DNA of 64,000 bases from Gnetum montanum (GCA_015680685.1 MNCI01026467.1:84772-148771), one strand, 5' to 3'; counted from the stretch's first letter, positions 34,131 through 46,665 are shown. Notes: generated by a model not told the origin, from the sequence alone. Translations and numbers: made by a program.

Positions 34131-35715
34131 TGAAACACCACCAAATTTGGACTACAGTGTCTTGACTATGAATTTACCTAAGTGTTAACACAAGGACACT
34201 TTCTACAAATTATTCTATGTGCTAGGACTATGCTTTCCACTACCCTAGAGCATAGTCAACCTAGTGGAGAGTGTAGTCAACTCTAAAAACCAATTTTTTG
34301 TAATTTTTTCTAAGTGTCATCATGAGGCAAGGAGCTGAAAATTTTTCTAAGTGTTGGAACTATGCTCTCCACTACTCCAAAGTGTAGTCAGCTCAATAGA
34401 GAGCATCATCAACACAAAAGGCTAGTTTGCAAATTTTTCTAAGTGTCAAGCCAATCACTGCAGATTTTCTCGAAGTGCTAAGACTATGCTCTCCACTAGA
34501 CCAAAGCGTAGCTAAGCGTAGTCAGTACATGGCCAAAATTTTTCTAAGTCTTGGACTATGCTCTCCCCCAATCTAGAGCATAGTCAAGCGTAGACAGCTA
34601 GAACAACCTCCAAAGGCCTCCACAATGCAACACTAGCATTCAACTCAACTCCAACACCTCTTTAACAAGCATAGTTATCTTTTTTGCATCCCCTTTGTCC
34701 CAAAATTGTAACTATGCTCGATCCTACTTGAGATAGTGGAGAGCATAGTCCCAAAGTGTAGTCTCCAAATTTGCATTTTTTGCATTTTTTAGGTACATTG
34801 CGAACCTCTTGGCACATGCACATGTAGCTGACAATGTAGTCACAATCTTGCACCCTCATAGAGCCTGTCAAAGCACAACACAACACAACACCACTTAGCT
34901 CACTAGAGAGCATAGTTGGGTGACAGCGCAGTCCCAACCATCCTGTTGCCACATGGTAGTCTCTCCACATTTTCTAGCAATCCTAGACATATAAATACCC
35001 TAGCTCTTTACATTTTAGGGGTTGGAAAATTTGTATTTTTGGCATTTTGGCATTTTAACATTTTAGACGAATGAGACCCAAAGGTACACCAACAAACTGG
35101 AGAGAGGCAAAGTTGCATATCACGGCCCACCATAGCTCCACCACCACCTAGTAGAACACCACGCCCATGATACATTGTGGTGGCCAACCTAGCAGGCATA
35201 AACATCATAGCAAGTGCCAAACTTCATGGCCAAACACCTCCAAGACTATGACTATGCTTTTCACTGTGCTTGTTGTACACTGTGTACCTTCTCACTTCTT
35301 TTGAAGTTAACTATGCTCAACCCCATTTGGGATGGTGTTCTATTTCTCTCTCTTACATTTTCTATACTTTATTTGCATTTTTGCTATTTTTAACATGTGG
35401 TCATGTTATAACTATGCTTGGGTAGTAGTCTTTGCATGTCAGCACCCTCATTCTCACTGAAACCCTTAACTACGTTTACCCCCTTAAGCACCCATGACTA
35501 CACTCTACACTATTAACATCATTGACATTGTCGCCATTAACACCACAAACACTACTTACACACTTAACATCATTTGGTAAGTCCCTATTTGATCGACAAG
35601 ATAGTTCAGGGCACCCCGTCTCTGCCTCCAGTAGGCCCTCACTCAGACTCAAGGTAAGGCTATGTGTCCATTGAACCCTTCATGATTCCAACCATTGATG
35701 TTTTTGATCATTATA
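34131..35715 (+). repeat. solo LTR of the T superfamily
   Basis: It starts TGAAACACCACCAAATTTGG at 34131 and ends TTGATCATTATA at 35715. The final 150 bases align with the end of the T3 LTR (TAAGTCCCTATTTGATC, TTCAGGGCACCCCGT). A TATA box TATAAATACCC is at 34990. Flanking pentamers are GATGT (34126-34130) and GATTT (35716-35720), a target-site duplication with one mismatch. No PPT precedes it and no PBS follows, so it is a solo LTR left by LTR-LTR recombination. Confidence 0.8.
34200..34760 (+). repeat. U3 repeats of the solo LTR (CTATGCTCTCCACTA / GAGCATAGTC)
   Basis: Inverted words CTATGCTCTCCACTA and GAGAGCATAGTC, with TTTTTCTAAGTGT between, recur every 90-120 bases, five or six times. 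The block sits at the U3 position where T1, T2 and T3 carry unrelated repeats. Confidence 0.8.
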
Positions 35716-35720
35716 GATTT

Positions 35721-37560
35721 CACATGTGGTGATCTTGATGGAGGAGTGGAAGTTTGTTCAAAAACTATATTTGTAGTACTATCTCTTTCCATTTCCCAAA
35801 TGAAGTACCTTCAACACAAAGAGATATGCAACACAAACAAATGAATAACGAAGTCAACATCACACAAGAAGAAGGAAGAGAAGGAAAGTATTAAAACTTT
35901 AGAAATAATTAAATTTACCTATGGTTCCTTTCCTTTATCTTTTCTGGTACTAGCCTTTTGTTGTTTGGCACTTTCCTTTTGTTTGGAACTCAAAATCATC
36001 GAGCTACTAGAACCTTGTCTAATATGTTATCTCTATAAAAATAAATATTTATTAAAAAATAGAATATACAAAGTAAAAATAATAAAGTAGGCCATTAAAT
36101 AAAAATATATATATAAAAACCTTACAATTGCTAAGCTCTATCATTATCCTTGGATTTAACTGAACTCTCCCAAAAGTTGGAACACCTTCAATCTATGCAC
36201 CTTTAGTCTATGCACATTCTATTGATTTATTCTATAGCCCAAATTGCACTACCAATAAATACATTTAAAAATACATGAGAAAAAACAAGAATAATAAAAT
36301 ACATAACCATATATAAAATACCTCACTAGTTCCCTCTTGATTTTGGACCTACTACAAAGTCATTTGACCTTTTTTTACACCCTCAATCTGACTCCTCACA
36401 ACTCTATATTCTTCAAGAAACTCAGGATGTAACCTAGGATTGAAATGACTAAAAAGATTGGTTGAAGAACTATAACTTAGAATTAGGGACATAATCATGG
36501 GTACACAACATATAGTGTAGGATTTTTGGGGAGTTTTTTTGGTGGCAGCAACTTGTTCCATGACGTGATGCAAGGCAGAAAAACAAGATAATGATCAATT
36601 ATAAACACTACTAGTTTTAGCATCATGGAGAATATAGATGGAATAGACAATAACATAGGAGGGTTTTGGATGCCATAAAACTTTACTCTGAATAAATTGA
36701 CACAATTCAAAATTCATTGCATTAATAAAATCACCATGACAAAAGTGACTTTAGTGGATAGCAAAATCATGAACATAATCAAATAATTCTTCTTGACAAA
36801 ACATTCAAAAATTAAGAAAAAAAATTGTTGGAATTAGAGGATCCTCCCCTAAGTGAAAACCTAAAACTCTCTAAATGTCAGCTAGAATAATTGCTAATGG
36901 TCCAAAAACCATTTGTGAAGTATAACTTTTACTTTTATTATAAAGATTACACCATTGAATTATCAAATTTTTGCAATATGATGCTTTGAGAATAGGAAAG
37001 ACAAGTAATTTAGATAATAGTAAAGTTATGAGATACTAAAACTCCTCCACTCTAAGTAAGTTACACACAAAATCAAAAGTAGCAAGTGCATTATTTCTCA
37101 CAAAAGAATAGTCGTCAATTTAGAGCTACTTGAAGGAGCTTGTGCTTGAGAAGAAGCTTGAGCAAGATGCTTAGGAGGCATGATATCACTAGTAGAAATC
37201 TTTCAATCTTTTGCTAATGCTACACTGTGATGGGCAAACACATCTTCTCTTATGTATTTATGGAAGAAAACCAAGAACCTTAGTGGGGGAAAAGAGGTAG
37301 TATTAATTTAATCTAATTATTAATTAATCAAAGATAGCACTTACATTTCTTGATTTTGTGATTGATAGGTTAAGAAAACTATCATTATCTCTAGCTGAAT
37401 GTATAGTACTCTCTAAAAAAATTCTAATGATATGAATTTCATCAAAATCTGACTTACAGTTTGGGAGATACAACATTTCTCAAGTCGTGTGTAATTTAAA
37501 ATTAAAAATTATTTTTTAAAATTTTTAAAATTAAAATTTAATTCTATAAAAAGTAATAAG
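35721..37560 (-). other. unidentified AT-rich region with minus-strand coding-like pieces
   Basis: Minus-strand pieces at 36710-36495 and 36573-36352 (HFNPRLHPEFLEEYRVVRSQ) look protein-like. Donor-like sites are present (near 36122, 35918 and 37343 read on the minus strand). No domain is recognised. It may be the upstream part of the gene fragment at 33372-34085, separated by the solo LTR, or a decayed mobile element. Confidence 0.3.
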
Positions 37561-38034
37561 AATAATAATATTACTATTAAGGGAGAGAGAGTAGGAAGTT
37601 GTGGGTCCAAACCCAAGCCCACCACAACCTTCCACCACAACTTTTTAATTTAACTTTAAAAAATGTCTTAAGGGCTTTGGCCCTAACCTTCAAGGTTAGG
37701 GCCTATGGCTGCTCTATGCTACAACATTCAGACAACCACACTTGATAGCAGTAGCATAGGCCTACCACATAGCATCATGGCTAGCCAAGGCCATAGAAAC
37801 ACTCCCTGCGTAGCCCTAACAAGGGTAGCAAAGGCCTTGGCCAAGCAGCCACAAAAACCACTCAACCAAAGTGATGTCCTCTACTTGAACGTGCAACATC
37901 CTCTACTGTTGCTATGGGTGCTGCTCACTACTCATTGTCATCCATATTCAAAATGTTAGTTTAAATTAATAACATGGAAAAATAATTTTTAAAAAGAAAC
38001 TAGAAATTTTAGTAGCAATTAGGATAAAAAGTTT
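37561..38034. other. no gene seen
   Basis: Includes GGGAGAGAGAGTAGG (37580) and a small plus-strand open frame at 37705-37959 with no recognisable domain. Otherwise AT-rich. Confidence 0.4.
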
Positions 38035-38094
38035 GCAATTAAGCACACTTGTCTTGGAGCAGTACTGGGATGGGTAACCGCTCGAGAATTCTTA
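38035..38094 (+). pseudogene. 5S rRNA-derived relic (3' half, internal promoter region)
   Basis: GCAATTAAGCACACTTG and GAGCAGTACTGGGATGGGTAACC match, with substitutions, the plant 5S rRNA segment AGTTAAGCGTGCTTGG and GAGTAGTACTAGGATGGGTGACC, which spans the A box, intermediate element and C box. The first half of 5S and the last 20 or so bases are not recognisable. Such relics are found in 5S-derived SINEs and in Cassandra-type TRIM LTRs. Which applies here cannot be told. Confidence 0.65.
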
Positions 38095-38339
38095 AATATT
38101 GTGAAATTTTATAAACTTAAAATGGCCATAAATCTTTATTCGAAATTCTATTTTTGACCAAACAAAAACTAGTTCTAGTAGATTTGAATCTTCCAAACAT
38201 CATGGAATGGCTAGATTTAACTTTTAGATAATTAAAAAGTAGTTTTTAAGCCATCATTTAGGGATCTGAAAAAAATTAGGATTTCATGATTGGGTAGAAG
38301 TTCATGATAATTTTAACCTCTAACTATCTCAAGATCCAT

Positions 38340-39560
38340 AAAGAAGGTCATTGAGGCCAAGGAACCTGAAGACTACATTAGAGAACGATAGAGACCCAAG
38401 TCAATGATCATATGAATGCCCTTGAGGAACAAACTAATGAAATTAGGAGTATTCAAGAGGAACTTCATTAGTAAAACCAAAGGTTCAGGATAGAGATGTA
38501 AACATGTCTAAAGAAATTAGAAAATTTTCCCACAATTTAGAAGGAAAATGGTCAAAAGTGCAAGGCAAGATGGATTCCTTTGCAGACTTCATTAAGCAAC
38601 TAACTGACCATTTCATCCAACCTCCAGATCCAAGCCACTTTCCACCTAGGGACCAATACCAAGATTAGTCCCCACATTATAGAGAACAAAATCAAAATTA
38701 ACTTTCCCCCAGGGATTCACATAGAAACCAATCCCCACCTATTGGACACCAGGGTGCTAATATCCCTTCATTAGGTCAAAGAATAGAAATTGAAGTTGAG
38801 GGATATTGGAATTGGAAAAATTCACAAAGAGAATCATTAACCTAAGTTCATGCCAGAAAGGTTAAACTAGATCATTATGATGGAGCCCTTGGATCTAGTG
38901 CCAAAGCAAAAAATTGGCTTGATACAATGAAAAATTATTTTGATATGTTGAATTTTTCATGCCAAGAATGTTTAGAAGTCATTAGAAGTCGTCTGCCTAT
39001 ACTTGAAAGGACTTGCGACAACATTGTGGAATAAACTAAGATCTCAAAGGTTGATGACAAATTAGCTCAACTTTTGTTGATATTTTGAATAAAAATTTGT
39101 ATCGAATTCCTTCCTCAAAGAGTATAAGATGAGATTTGATTCCTTAAGATTGGGAAGATGATATGTGAAAGATTACTACAAAGAATTTTGTGATCTCTCT
39201 CAATATGTAAGTCACCGGGACGAGGCAGAATTAGCTTCAAAGTTCATTGATGGACTACATGCACAACTACGACCCTAGAAAAGAGCACATAACCCTCAAA
39301 CAGTTAATGAAGTTTATAGAATTACTAAGGACTATGAAGAATCAAATCAAGTATGAGCTACCCTTCGACAAGCAATGATAGAAGAAACACCAACCAGGAG
39401 AGCTCAATTAGGAGGTTTTTCATGTGGAAAAGATCATTTCAAAAAGACTATCCAAAATTATGAGAAAAAGTACAAAGAACCAATCAAACCAAGAATCAAA
39501 AACCCAATCCAAACATGACCAAAGGACAATTCCAAACCACCACGATAGCCATGAAGAAGA
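38340..39560 (+). pseudogene. gag of element C (broken)
   Basis: Gag-core pieces are readable: KLDHYDGALGSSAKAKNWLDTM (near 38870), VKDYYKEFCDLSQYV (near 39170), ASKFIDGLHAQLRP (near 39240), and VYRITKDYEESN. A zinc-knuckle relic FSCGKDHFKK near 39420 has lost its first and last cysteines. Stops, mostly TAG or TAA at Gln-like positions, interrupt every 50-80 residues. The start codon is not determinable. Confidence 0.7.
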
Positions 39561-39599
39561 TTTCAACATTAGCTAAGTTAGGTTTGAGCAAATTTCAAT

Positions 39600-41460
39600 T
39601 TTCTTTATTGACTTTTAAAGGACCAATTAAGGGTTAAAAAAATAAATTTTTAATCGATAGTAGTGCCAGTGATAACTTTATTTTTCCAACTTTAATTAAG
39701 TTATTGAAATTAAGTTTACCTTCCAAGAAAGTTGTTAAGACAAAACTTGCAAATGGAACAACCATGAGCAAGCATACCAGGTACAGAGAAATTACCTTTA
39801 CTTTGCAATACATGTCTTTCATTGATATGAATTTGAATTAGGTGATGATAATGCAATCTTAGGCATGTCTTTTCTATAAGAATATGATATTACTACCCAC
39901 TTTGGAACATGTATTTTAAAAGTACCAACCATTGATGAAGTTAGGGTTCAAAGGGGGGTAGGAACTACAAAGAAAATTCACATGATAACTATTAATCATG
40001 CGAAGAAATTAGTTAAGACAGATGCTATGATATTGGTAGTTAAAGTAACTCAACCTCAAAAATCCTCCAATATTGAAATTCCAAAAGAACTTGAGGAATA
40101 TAAAGATTCAGTATTTGGTGAAACTAGGGAACTACCTCCAAAAAGAATTGTTGAACATGTTATTGATATTTTGCCTAGTACACAACCAATTTCAAAAGCC
40201 CCTTATATATTTTCCACTTTTGAATTAAGAGAATTGAAAGTACAATTAGACCAACTGTTGGAAGAAGGAAAAATTTGACCTAGCATATCACCTTGGGGTG
40301 TACTAGTCTTATTCATTAAAAAGAAAGATGGTATGTTAAGATTATTCATTGATTATAGGACATTGGATAAAGTGATGATTGAAAACACTTATCCCTTGCC
40401 TAGAAATGATGACTTGTTTGATCAACTTACAAGTACATGTTATTTCTCAAAAATTGATTTAAAATCAGGTTACCACCAAATAAGGATTAAGGAAAAAGAC
40501 ATTGAGAAAACTACATTTAGAACTAGGTATGAATTATATGAATTTGTGGTGATGCCATTTGGATTAACTAACACACTTGCAACATTCATGGCATTAATGA
40601 ATAATATCTTTCGTGAACACCTTGATCAATTTGTTATAGTATTTATGGATGATATACTTATTTACTCTAAGTCAAGAGATGAACATGTTAAACATTTAAA
40701 AATTACAATGAAAGTCCTTGAAGAACATCAATTAAAAGCAAATTTAAGTAAATGTGAACTCTTCAAAGAAGAAGTTTCATACTTGTGCCATATAGTTTCT
40801 AAGAAAGGAGTACAAGTAGTTCCAACAAAAGTTAGTGTAGTTTGGGATTAGTCAAAACTAAAAGATGCTACAATGGTTCATAGTTTCTTAGGCCTAACAT
40901 GTTTTTACCAATGTTTTATTAAAGATTATTCTATCTTGGTAGCCCCCTTGACTAACCTTTTGCAGGAAACATGTGTGTTTAAGTTTGATGAAAAATGTAG
41001 GGAAGCTTTCCTCAAGTTAAAGATGTTACTCACAACAATGCCTATTTTCAGAATCTTGGATGAAGAAATACCATTTAAAGTATCTACAAATGCTTGTGAA
41101 ATAGGAATCAGTGTAGTCCTCTCACAATAAGATAAAGTGGTATGTTATGAATCTCATAAGTTGCGAGGAGTAGAGGTAAATTACTTAATTCATGATTTAG
41201 AATTATTAGCAAGTGTTCATGCTTTGAAAGTTTGAAGACACTATCTTTGTGGAAAATTATTTGTACTAAAAATAGATCATAAAAGTTTAGAATACTTCTA
41301 GAGACAACCTATTTTAACACTTGACAACGACAATGGGTAAAATTATTGGCTGAATATGATTTTGAGATTAAATATATTCCTAGAAAACAAAATGTAATAG
41401 CCAATGCTCTTTAGCCAAATGTGGAACTTGATGATCAGTGTGGTGACAACCCCTATGGAA
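39600..41460 (+). pseudogene. protease, reverse transcriptase and RNase H of element C (broken)
   Basis: Protease signature LIDSSASDNFIF (near 39650-39685) has Ser in place of the Gly of D-S-G. RT runs from about 40100 to 40860: [68 protein letters not shown], and the catalytic MDD at 40645-40653 in FMDDILIYS. RNase H follows (VSTNACEIGISVVLSQ near 41085; HDLELLASVHALKV near 41190). Stops at 40276, 40849, 41128 and others break it. Motif spelling is typical of chromoviruses. Confidence 0.85.
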
Positions 41461-41539
41461 GAAGAAATTAAGGAACAAATAAAAGAAGATCCTTACTTCA
41501 AGAAGATCCTAACCAATATTTCTTCTAAGCCTCATCATT

Positions 41540-42882
41540 AACATGCCCCTAATAGTTTATTGATGAAAGGACAAAGAGTGTACATTCTAGAAGGAAATTG
41601 GAGACTTAGGCTATTGTGTGAAGCTTGTGAAGTACCATACGTGGGACATCTGAGTTATGTTAAAACTTATATGATGATACGCAAATCCTATTTTTGGCCT
41701 AGAATGAAGAATGATGTATCCTTATACATTAAAAATTGTCCAACCTACCAAAGAATAAAAACCAAACCAGAGAAACCAAGTGGATTACTGCAACCTTGGG
41801 AAGTCCCAACCTAGAAATACAAAGATGTTACCATGGATTTCATTGTGGGATTGCCAATAACCAAAAAGGAAAATAACTCGATCTTGGTAGTGGTTGATCA
41901 TCTATCAAAGATGGCACATTTTATAGCTTTGAAATCTACAAACATAGCTAAAGAATTTGCCCAAAAATTTCTACGAGAAATTTTTTGGTTACATGGGTGT
42001 CTCAAATCTATCACTTTGAACTAAGATCCCAAGTTCATATCTGAATTTTGGCAAAAAGTTTTCAAGGAACTAGGAACCCAACTAAAATTTAGCATAGCTT
42101 ACCACCCCGAGATAGATGGACATACAGAATAGGTGAACTGAATATTAGAAGATATTCTAAGAAACTATGTTGGGAGTAGATTGGAGATGTGGGAGAATTA
42201 CTTGCATTTAGCCAAATTCACCTACAACAACAATTATCAAGGTTCCATGCATCGAACACCATTCGAAGTAGTATATGGACGTAATTGTCGTACATCACTA
42301 ACTTGGGTAAATCTGACCTTAACAATAGAATGGAAGGAAAAAGAAATGAAAATAATGGAAAATATTATCACAAGAGTTAAACAAAATTTGTAAGTTGCCC
42401 AAGACAAATATCAGGGATATGCAAATCAACATCGACTTAAAAAGGAATTCCAAATTGAAGATCAAGTACTATTAAGAGTAAAACCTACCAGGAGTTCCCT
42501 TAAATTAAAAAAAAATACTAAGCTAGCCCCAAGATATCTTGGACCCTTTGAAATCTTTGAAAGAATTGGAAAAGTAGCATAACAATTAAATCTCCCCACA
42601 ACCTTAAGAATTCATCCAGTCTTCCATGCAAGTTTGTCAAAGAAATTTAATGAAAATGGTGTGCCATATGTGCTAGATTAGAACACTTTGCCCCTAAGAT
42701 CCCACACCAACTTCGAGGTCAATCAAATTACCATCAAGAACCACCAAACCAGGAAGCTTCATAATAAAAGCATCAGAAAAGTACTCATTCAATGGTCAAA
42801 TTGTGATCAATAAACTTGGGAGAACAAGGAGTTCATTCTCAACACCTACCCCCAACTTTTTGATCATGATGATATTGAATGA
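41540..42882 (+). pseudogene. integrase and chromodomain of element C (broken)
   Basis: HHCC region: YVGHLSYVKTYMMIRKSYFWP, then NCPTYQRIK, where the second zinc cysteine is replaced by Tyr. Core: MDFIVGLP and VVVDHLSKMAHF (first Asp, near 41895), DPKFISEFW (second Asp, near 42025), HPEIDGHTE (Glu, near 42100). C-terminal GPFEIFERIGKVA and HPVFHASLSKK (near 42610) lead to a chromodomain-like end with VLIQWSNCDQ-stop-TWENKEFILNTYPQLF (about 42780-42865), which places C among the chromoviruses. Chromodomains steer integration to marked chromatin. Stops are frequent. Confidence 0.85.
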
Positions 42883-43050
42883 TAAATTGTATCTATTACT
42901 AAAGTAATGAATTATATTTAATAAATTATATTCTTTTTGTGTACAAACGATAATGAAGATAATAATGAAGCTAAAGTTGAGAAGCATAACGAGGAAGCAA
43001 TAGATGAGCAACTGGATATAGAGGAAGCACTTAAGAATGAGATGGATGCT

Positions 43051-43062
43051 TAAGGGGGGTAG
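43051..43062 (+). other. polypurine tract of element C
   Basis: TAAGGGGGGTAG lies eight bases before the 3' LTR start TGTCTCATCCC. Confidence 0.75.
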
Positions 43063-43069
43063 ATTATAA

Positions 43070-43577
43070 TGTCTCATCCCTTGTTAATAGTGGAATTGTA
43101 TTGTAACAATGTAATTAACCTTTGAAAGAAGGGGTGCCTCATTATAAGGAGTTACCATTATTTACGATACCCCTCAAGAATGGATTTTACCTATGCCATT
43201 TAAGGCTAGGTTTAGAGGTCATGCTAGCATGGAGTTGTGGAGCCTGAATTGGCAAGTAATGGGAGCCAAGTGAAGTAGGATAAGAAGGGATTGATCATCC
43301 CTTTGGCTAGATAGCCTAACCATGGTGGTACTTGTGGATTACCTCTAAGGCTTAAGTGACATGGGAAGATAACCCAGAGGACGTTACAGTGTACCACTCC
43401 TATTAATAAACGTTTTTCCTCTATATTTCCTTCCTGTTAAATTAAGTGCATCAGTAATTTATCAAATTATTCATTTATCAAGTTATTTCATGGTATTTCC
43501 ATTATAATGCTCATGAGTGTGATGAATTAAGCAATGAACAATCGTGTTTTAACAACATCTGGGAATGCGATGTCACA
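43070..43577 (+). repeat. 3' LTR of element C (508 bp)
   Basis: It starts TGTCTCATCCC and ends GCGATGTCACA, with TG...CA termini. Bases 43140-43577 match the truncated 5' LTR at 14982-15419 at roughly 85 percent by eye. The 3' flank is CCCAC; no duplication can be tested because the outer 5' end is lost. Confidence 0.85.
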
Positions 43578-44600
43578 CCCACACTTCATAGGTATGAATA
43601 AAATATATAGATAACATGTAAATCAATAAGAAGAGAGATGGCATAGAACAATAGCTAAAGAAGCATTCTTAAGTCAAAAGAATACAATGATGGTGATTTG
43701 TAGAACCACAAGTAAAAAAATCTTAAAATCATAAGTATGAAATGAAGTAGAAAAAGAAGCAGTGCTCAACTCTACCAAATAGTACTTGAGGAATATGTGA
43801 AGTAAAGGAACATTGAAGTTCCAAATATGCCTAACACCAAAAGGTATACTGGTGCATCATGGACCCAAGAAATTTAGCACTGTGAACCCAAAAAAGGATT
43901 CACAAAATAAGTACATTTGAAGGCCACATAGGTTAGAAGGACCTACTAAATTTGAGATAGTAGTCCATTAGTTGTCATATACTAACTAAACCAACTTAGT
44001 GGTGGATTGTTAAAGGAGTCCAAAATGGCCCAACCCATGTAAAACTAAGGATAATAGTTCCAACAAGCATCATAAGTGTTCCATGAGCCCACAATGCCAT
44101 AAGATGCTACAACAATATAGAAGTTGGAGCACTACTAAAGGAAGGAACAATACCACTAAAAAATAAGTTCTTATGAACTTAGTATAGTCAAATTTGAAGT
44201 AACTGCAAGTTCAAAGATTATGCTAAAATTTACCATAACTAGCATTAGTACTTGTTATAGACTATCTATGATAGCTTATGATAAGTATTAAGTTATGAAT
44301 TAGATCAACGTGACTTTGTTTATCATTAAGAAGATTTGTAAGCAATTAGTAAGGCTTATGATACTCATAACCATAGGAAATATTACAAAACACATTTATC
44401 ATAAAGGTAAAAGTTATAATCATACTTCCAACTCAATTTAGATCCTAATATATTAGAGTTGTCAAGAGAAGGGAGAAAACAAAAACTCTAACAAATTGGA
44501 GCATTGATTATAGGTAATGGACTTGTTTGTACTTAGGCACTTTTTGGCTTTGAATTGTTACTTCTATTTCACCATTGGTTATGATATTATTGAAATTGTA
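43578..44600. other. AT-rich region, no gene seen
   Basis: No domain or long open frame and no clear repeat boundary. A short plus-strand open frame at 44517-44732 is on the wrong strand for the LINE it overlaps and is taken as chance. Confidence 0.4.
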
Positions 44601-44639
44601 TTCCATATATTTTATCTTCTACTAATTTTTAAAACTTTT

Positions 44640-45360
44640 GATTTTAAAGCATATCTTTACTTCTCCATTTTAGAAATAGTATTTTGTGAATTAATGTCCA
44701 CCAATACAATATCATCTACAAAAAGCATATAACAAAAGATTTCATCTTGTATTTTCTTTGTTAATTTATCCATGAAAATGGCAAATAAGTAGAAGCTAAG
44801 CTCATAGCCTTGATGTAGAGCTATTGTAACTCAAAAATTAGAAGTGATTCCAAACTTGTTCTAATTTTAGTGGTATCTATCATACATATCTTGAATCACT
44901 CTAATATATTTATCAGGATGTTTTTCCTTTGCAAATCCCACCATATAATATCTCTAGGCACTCCATTATATGCTTTTTCCAAGTTAATGAAAATCATATG
45001 TAGATTTTCCCATGTTTTTCTAATTTCATGATCAATTGTCATATTAAGAAAATAACCTTTTCATCAATTTTTCATATCAAGAAAATAGCCTCTATAGCAG
45101 ATCCTCCTAACATAAATCCAAACTGATTTTTTGATGTGATTGATTGAAGTCTTATATGTTGGTTTACGACTCTTTCCCAAAGCTTCATAGTATAGCTCAT
45201 TAGCTTGATCCCTCTATAGTTTGCACAAGTTTGCACATCTTCTTTGTTTTTGTAGATGAAAACATTAATAATTTTTCTCTAATTATTAAGAATTTCATCA
45301 TCCTTCAAAATTTTGTTAAACAAAATTCTTAGATGATTAATAATTAATAATTACAAACAT
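44640..45360 (-). pseudogene. L1-type LINE reverse transcriptase fragment
   Basis: On the minus strand, in several frames, the typical plant LINE RT order can be read: NYRGIKLMSYTMKLWERVV (about 45225), SKNQFGFMLGGSAIEAIF (about 45125), LTWKKHIMECLEILYGG (about 44985), VIQDMYDRYH (about 44895), TIALHQGYELSFYLFAIFMDKLTKKIQ (about 44820-44740), and the catalytic FVDDIVLVD (about 44710), where the usual FADD is FVDD. Many stops and shifts show an old dead copy. No ORF1, endonuclease or poly(A) tail was located. Confidence 0.75.
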
Positions 45361-45519
45361 GATACTCATTGAAGTTACTAGATTCAAAGGATCAAATTTT
45401 AAGTAAAATAAACACACATGATACTAGTTTGAGTATTATACAAAAATTCAAAGAATAACTAAATTTGAAAATTTTAGTGTGATTATTTTTTAAATTTTTG
45501 TATAAATTATTATAGAGAT

Positions 45520-45600
45520 AATCATCATCGTCATCTTAGCTTTATCCGAACAAAATAGGATTAGCTTCATCATTCACCTCTTTGAAGAGCTAGATCTTTG
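45520..45600. repeat. possible SINE/LINE-like tail
   Basis: CATCATCGTCATCTTAGC, TTTATCCGAACAAAATAGG and ATTAGCTTCATC resemble the CCCAACTAAATGGGGTCGGCTACATG tail common to some plant short repeats. The match is weak and neither end is defined. Confidence 0.25.
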
Positions 45601-46665
45601 TTTATTTACAATTTCTTCAATTCATATTTAATCATTTTTTTCTCATGTCCTTTTTTAGTCCTTCTAGCTTTCCTAGAACATGGATGTAGCAACCTTTTTT
45701 AAAAGAGTGCCAATGTTCTAAGTTCACACACAAAATTTTGGCTAAACTTACTTTTTCACCTACACTCATTTTGATGTGGGAGCTCTTGTCCACCTTCTAC
45801 AACAAGGTGATGATAAACCCTTTCTCATTTTCCACAATAACCAATCATGTATATTGCTTGCTCCTATACCCATACCCATCTTAATGTGTAAACCCTTATC
45901 CACATTTCACAACATTTAGGCAATGATAAATCCTAGCCCATTTTCCACAGCAATCTAACCTATGATTGCTAAAATCTATAAAATTTAAAAAAGAACTCAT
46001 CCATGAGTTTGACATGGTTTTACAACCAATAGCTAACCTATCACTAACCCTCCTTTCATATCCAAGCTTGGGACCAAAATTAGTAAAGTTAGCTCATGAA
46101 TGATCATATTCAATAAGAATTTTTATAAAACATGCCAAAATTTATACATGTTACCTTGCCTTGTTTAAGACACTTAAAGTTATAGTATTCATCATTAATC
46201 ATGACGAATTACAAAAATAAATAATGCCTGTGTTAATGGTAAGTTTAAGAATAAACAATTGAATAATATAAGAACCAATTTTTGGATTAACATTTCTCTT
46301 TTTTTTTTAAATGTGATTTTACTAAATCTTCACCATTTACTATTAATCATTTATGATTTTTAAATGATTTCCCTTATACAAAGGCGAAGATTTAGTATAT
46401 CTTTCAACCATTTTTTAGTTTAATTGAAAAATTCTACCACTGTTCCATGCAATCGTTATACAATATTTTCTAATCCCAACTATTATTTAGTAGGTCATTT
46501 CCGTAAATGAAAAGACATTATTCTTTGTATCATCTGAACATTTAAGAGAACATGTAGTTTACTTCGGCATTATTAAATCCCATTTTTGCAAGATTTCAAT
46601 ATTAGCCTTTTTATCAAAGTCGTTAAGTCAAAGAATAATTACTCAAAGTGTTAATAGAGGAAGTA
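45601..46665. other. AT-rich region, no gene seen
   Basis: No open frame, known domain or clear tandem repeat was found here. Confidence 0.4.

Larger units (their letters stand above)
14982..43577 (+). mobile_element. chromovirus-type Ty3/gypsy retrotransposon C, interrupted by nested insertions
   Basis: A truncated 5' LTR (14982-15419) with PBS and a complete 3' LTR (43070-43577) match over about 430 bases in direct orientation. Between them lie gag (38340-39560), protease, RT, RNase H, integrase and a chromodomain (to 42882), all on the plus strand, then a PPT. T2 (15554-33335) is inserted 134 bases after the 5' LTR. A solo LTR and unidentified sequence occupy 33341-38300. The first 70 or so bases of the 5' LTR are missing where element B abuts. 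The whole element is inactive, with stops throughout. Confidence 0.8.

Noticed and set aside
44517-44732. Plus-strand membrane-like open frame
   Set aside because: It is the shadow of the AT-rich minus-strand LINE reverse transcriptase.
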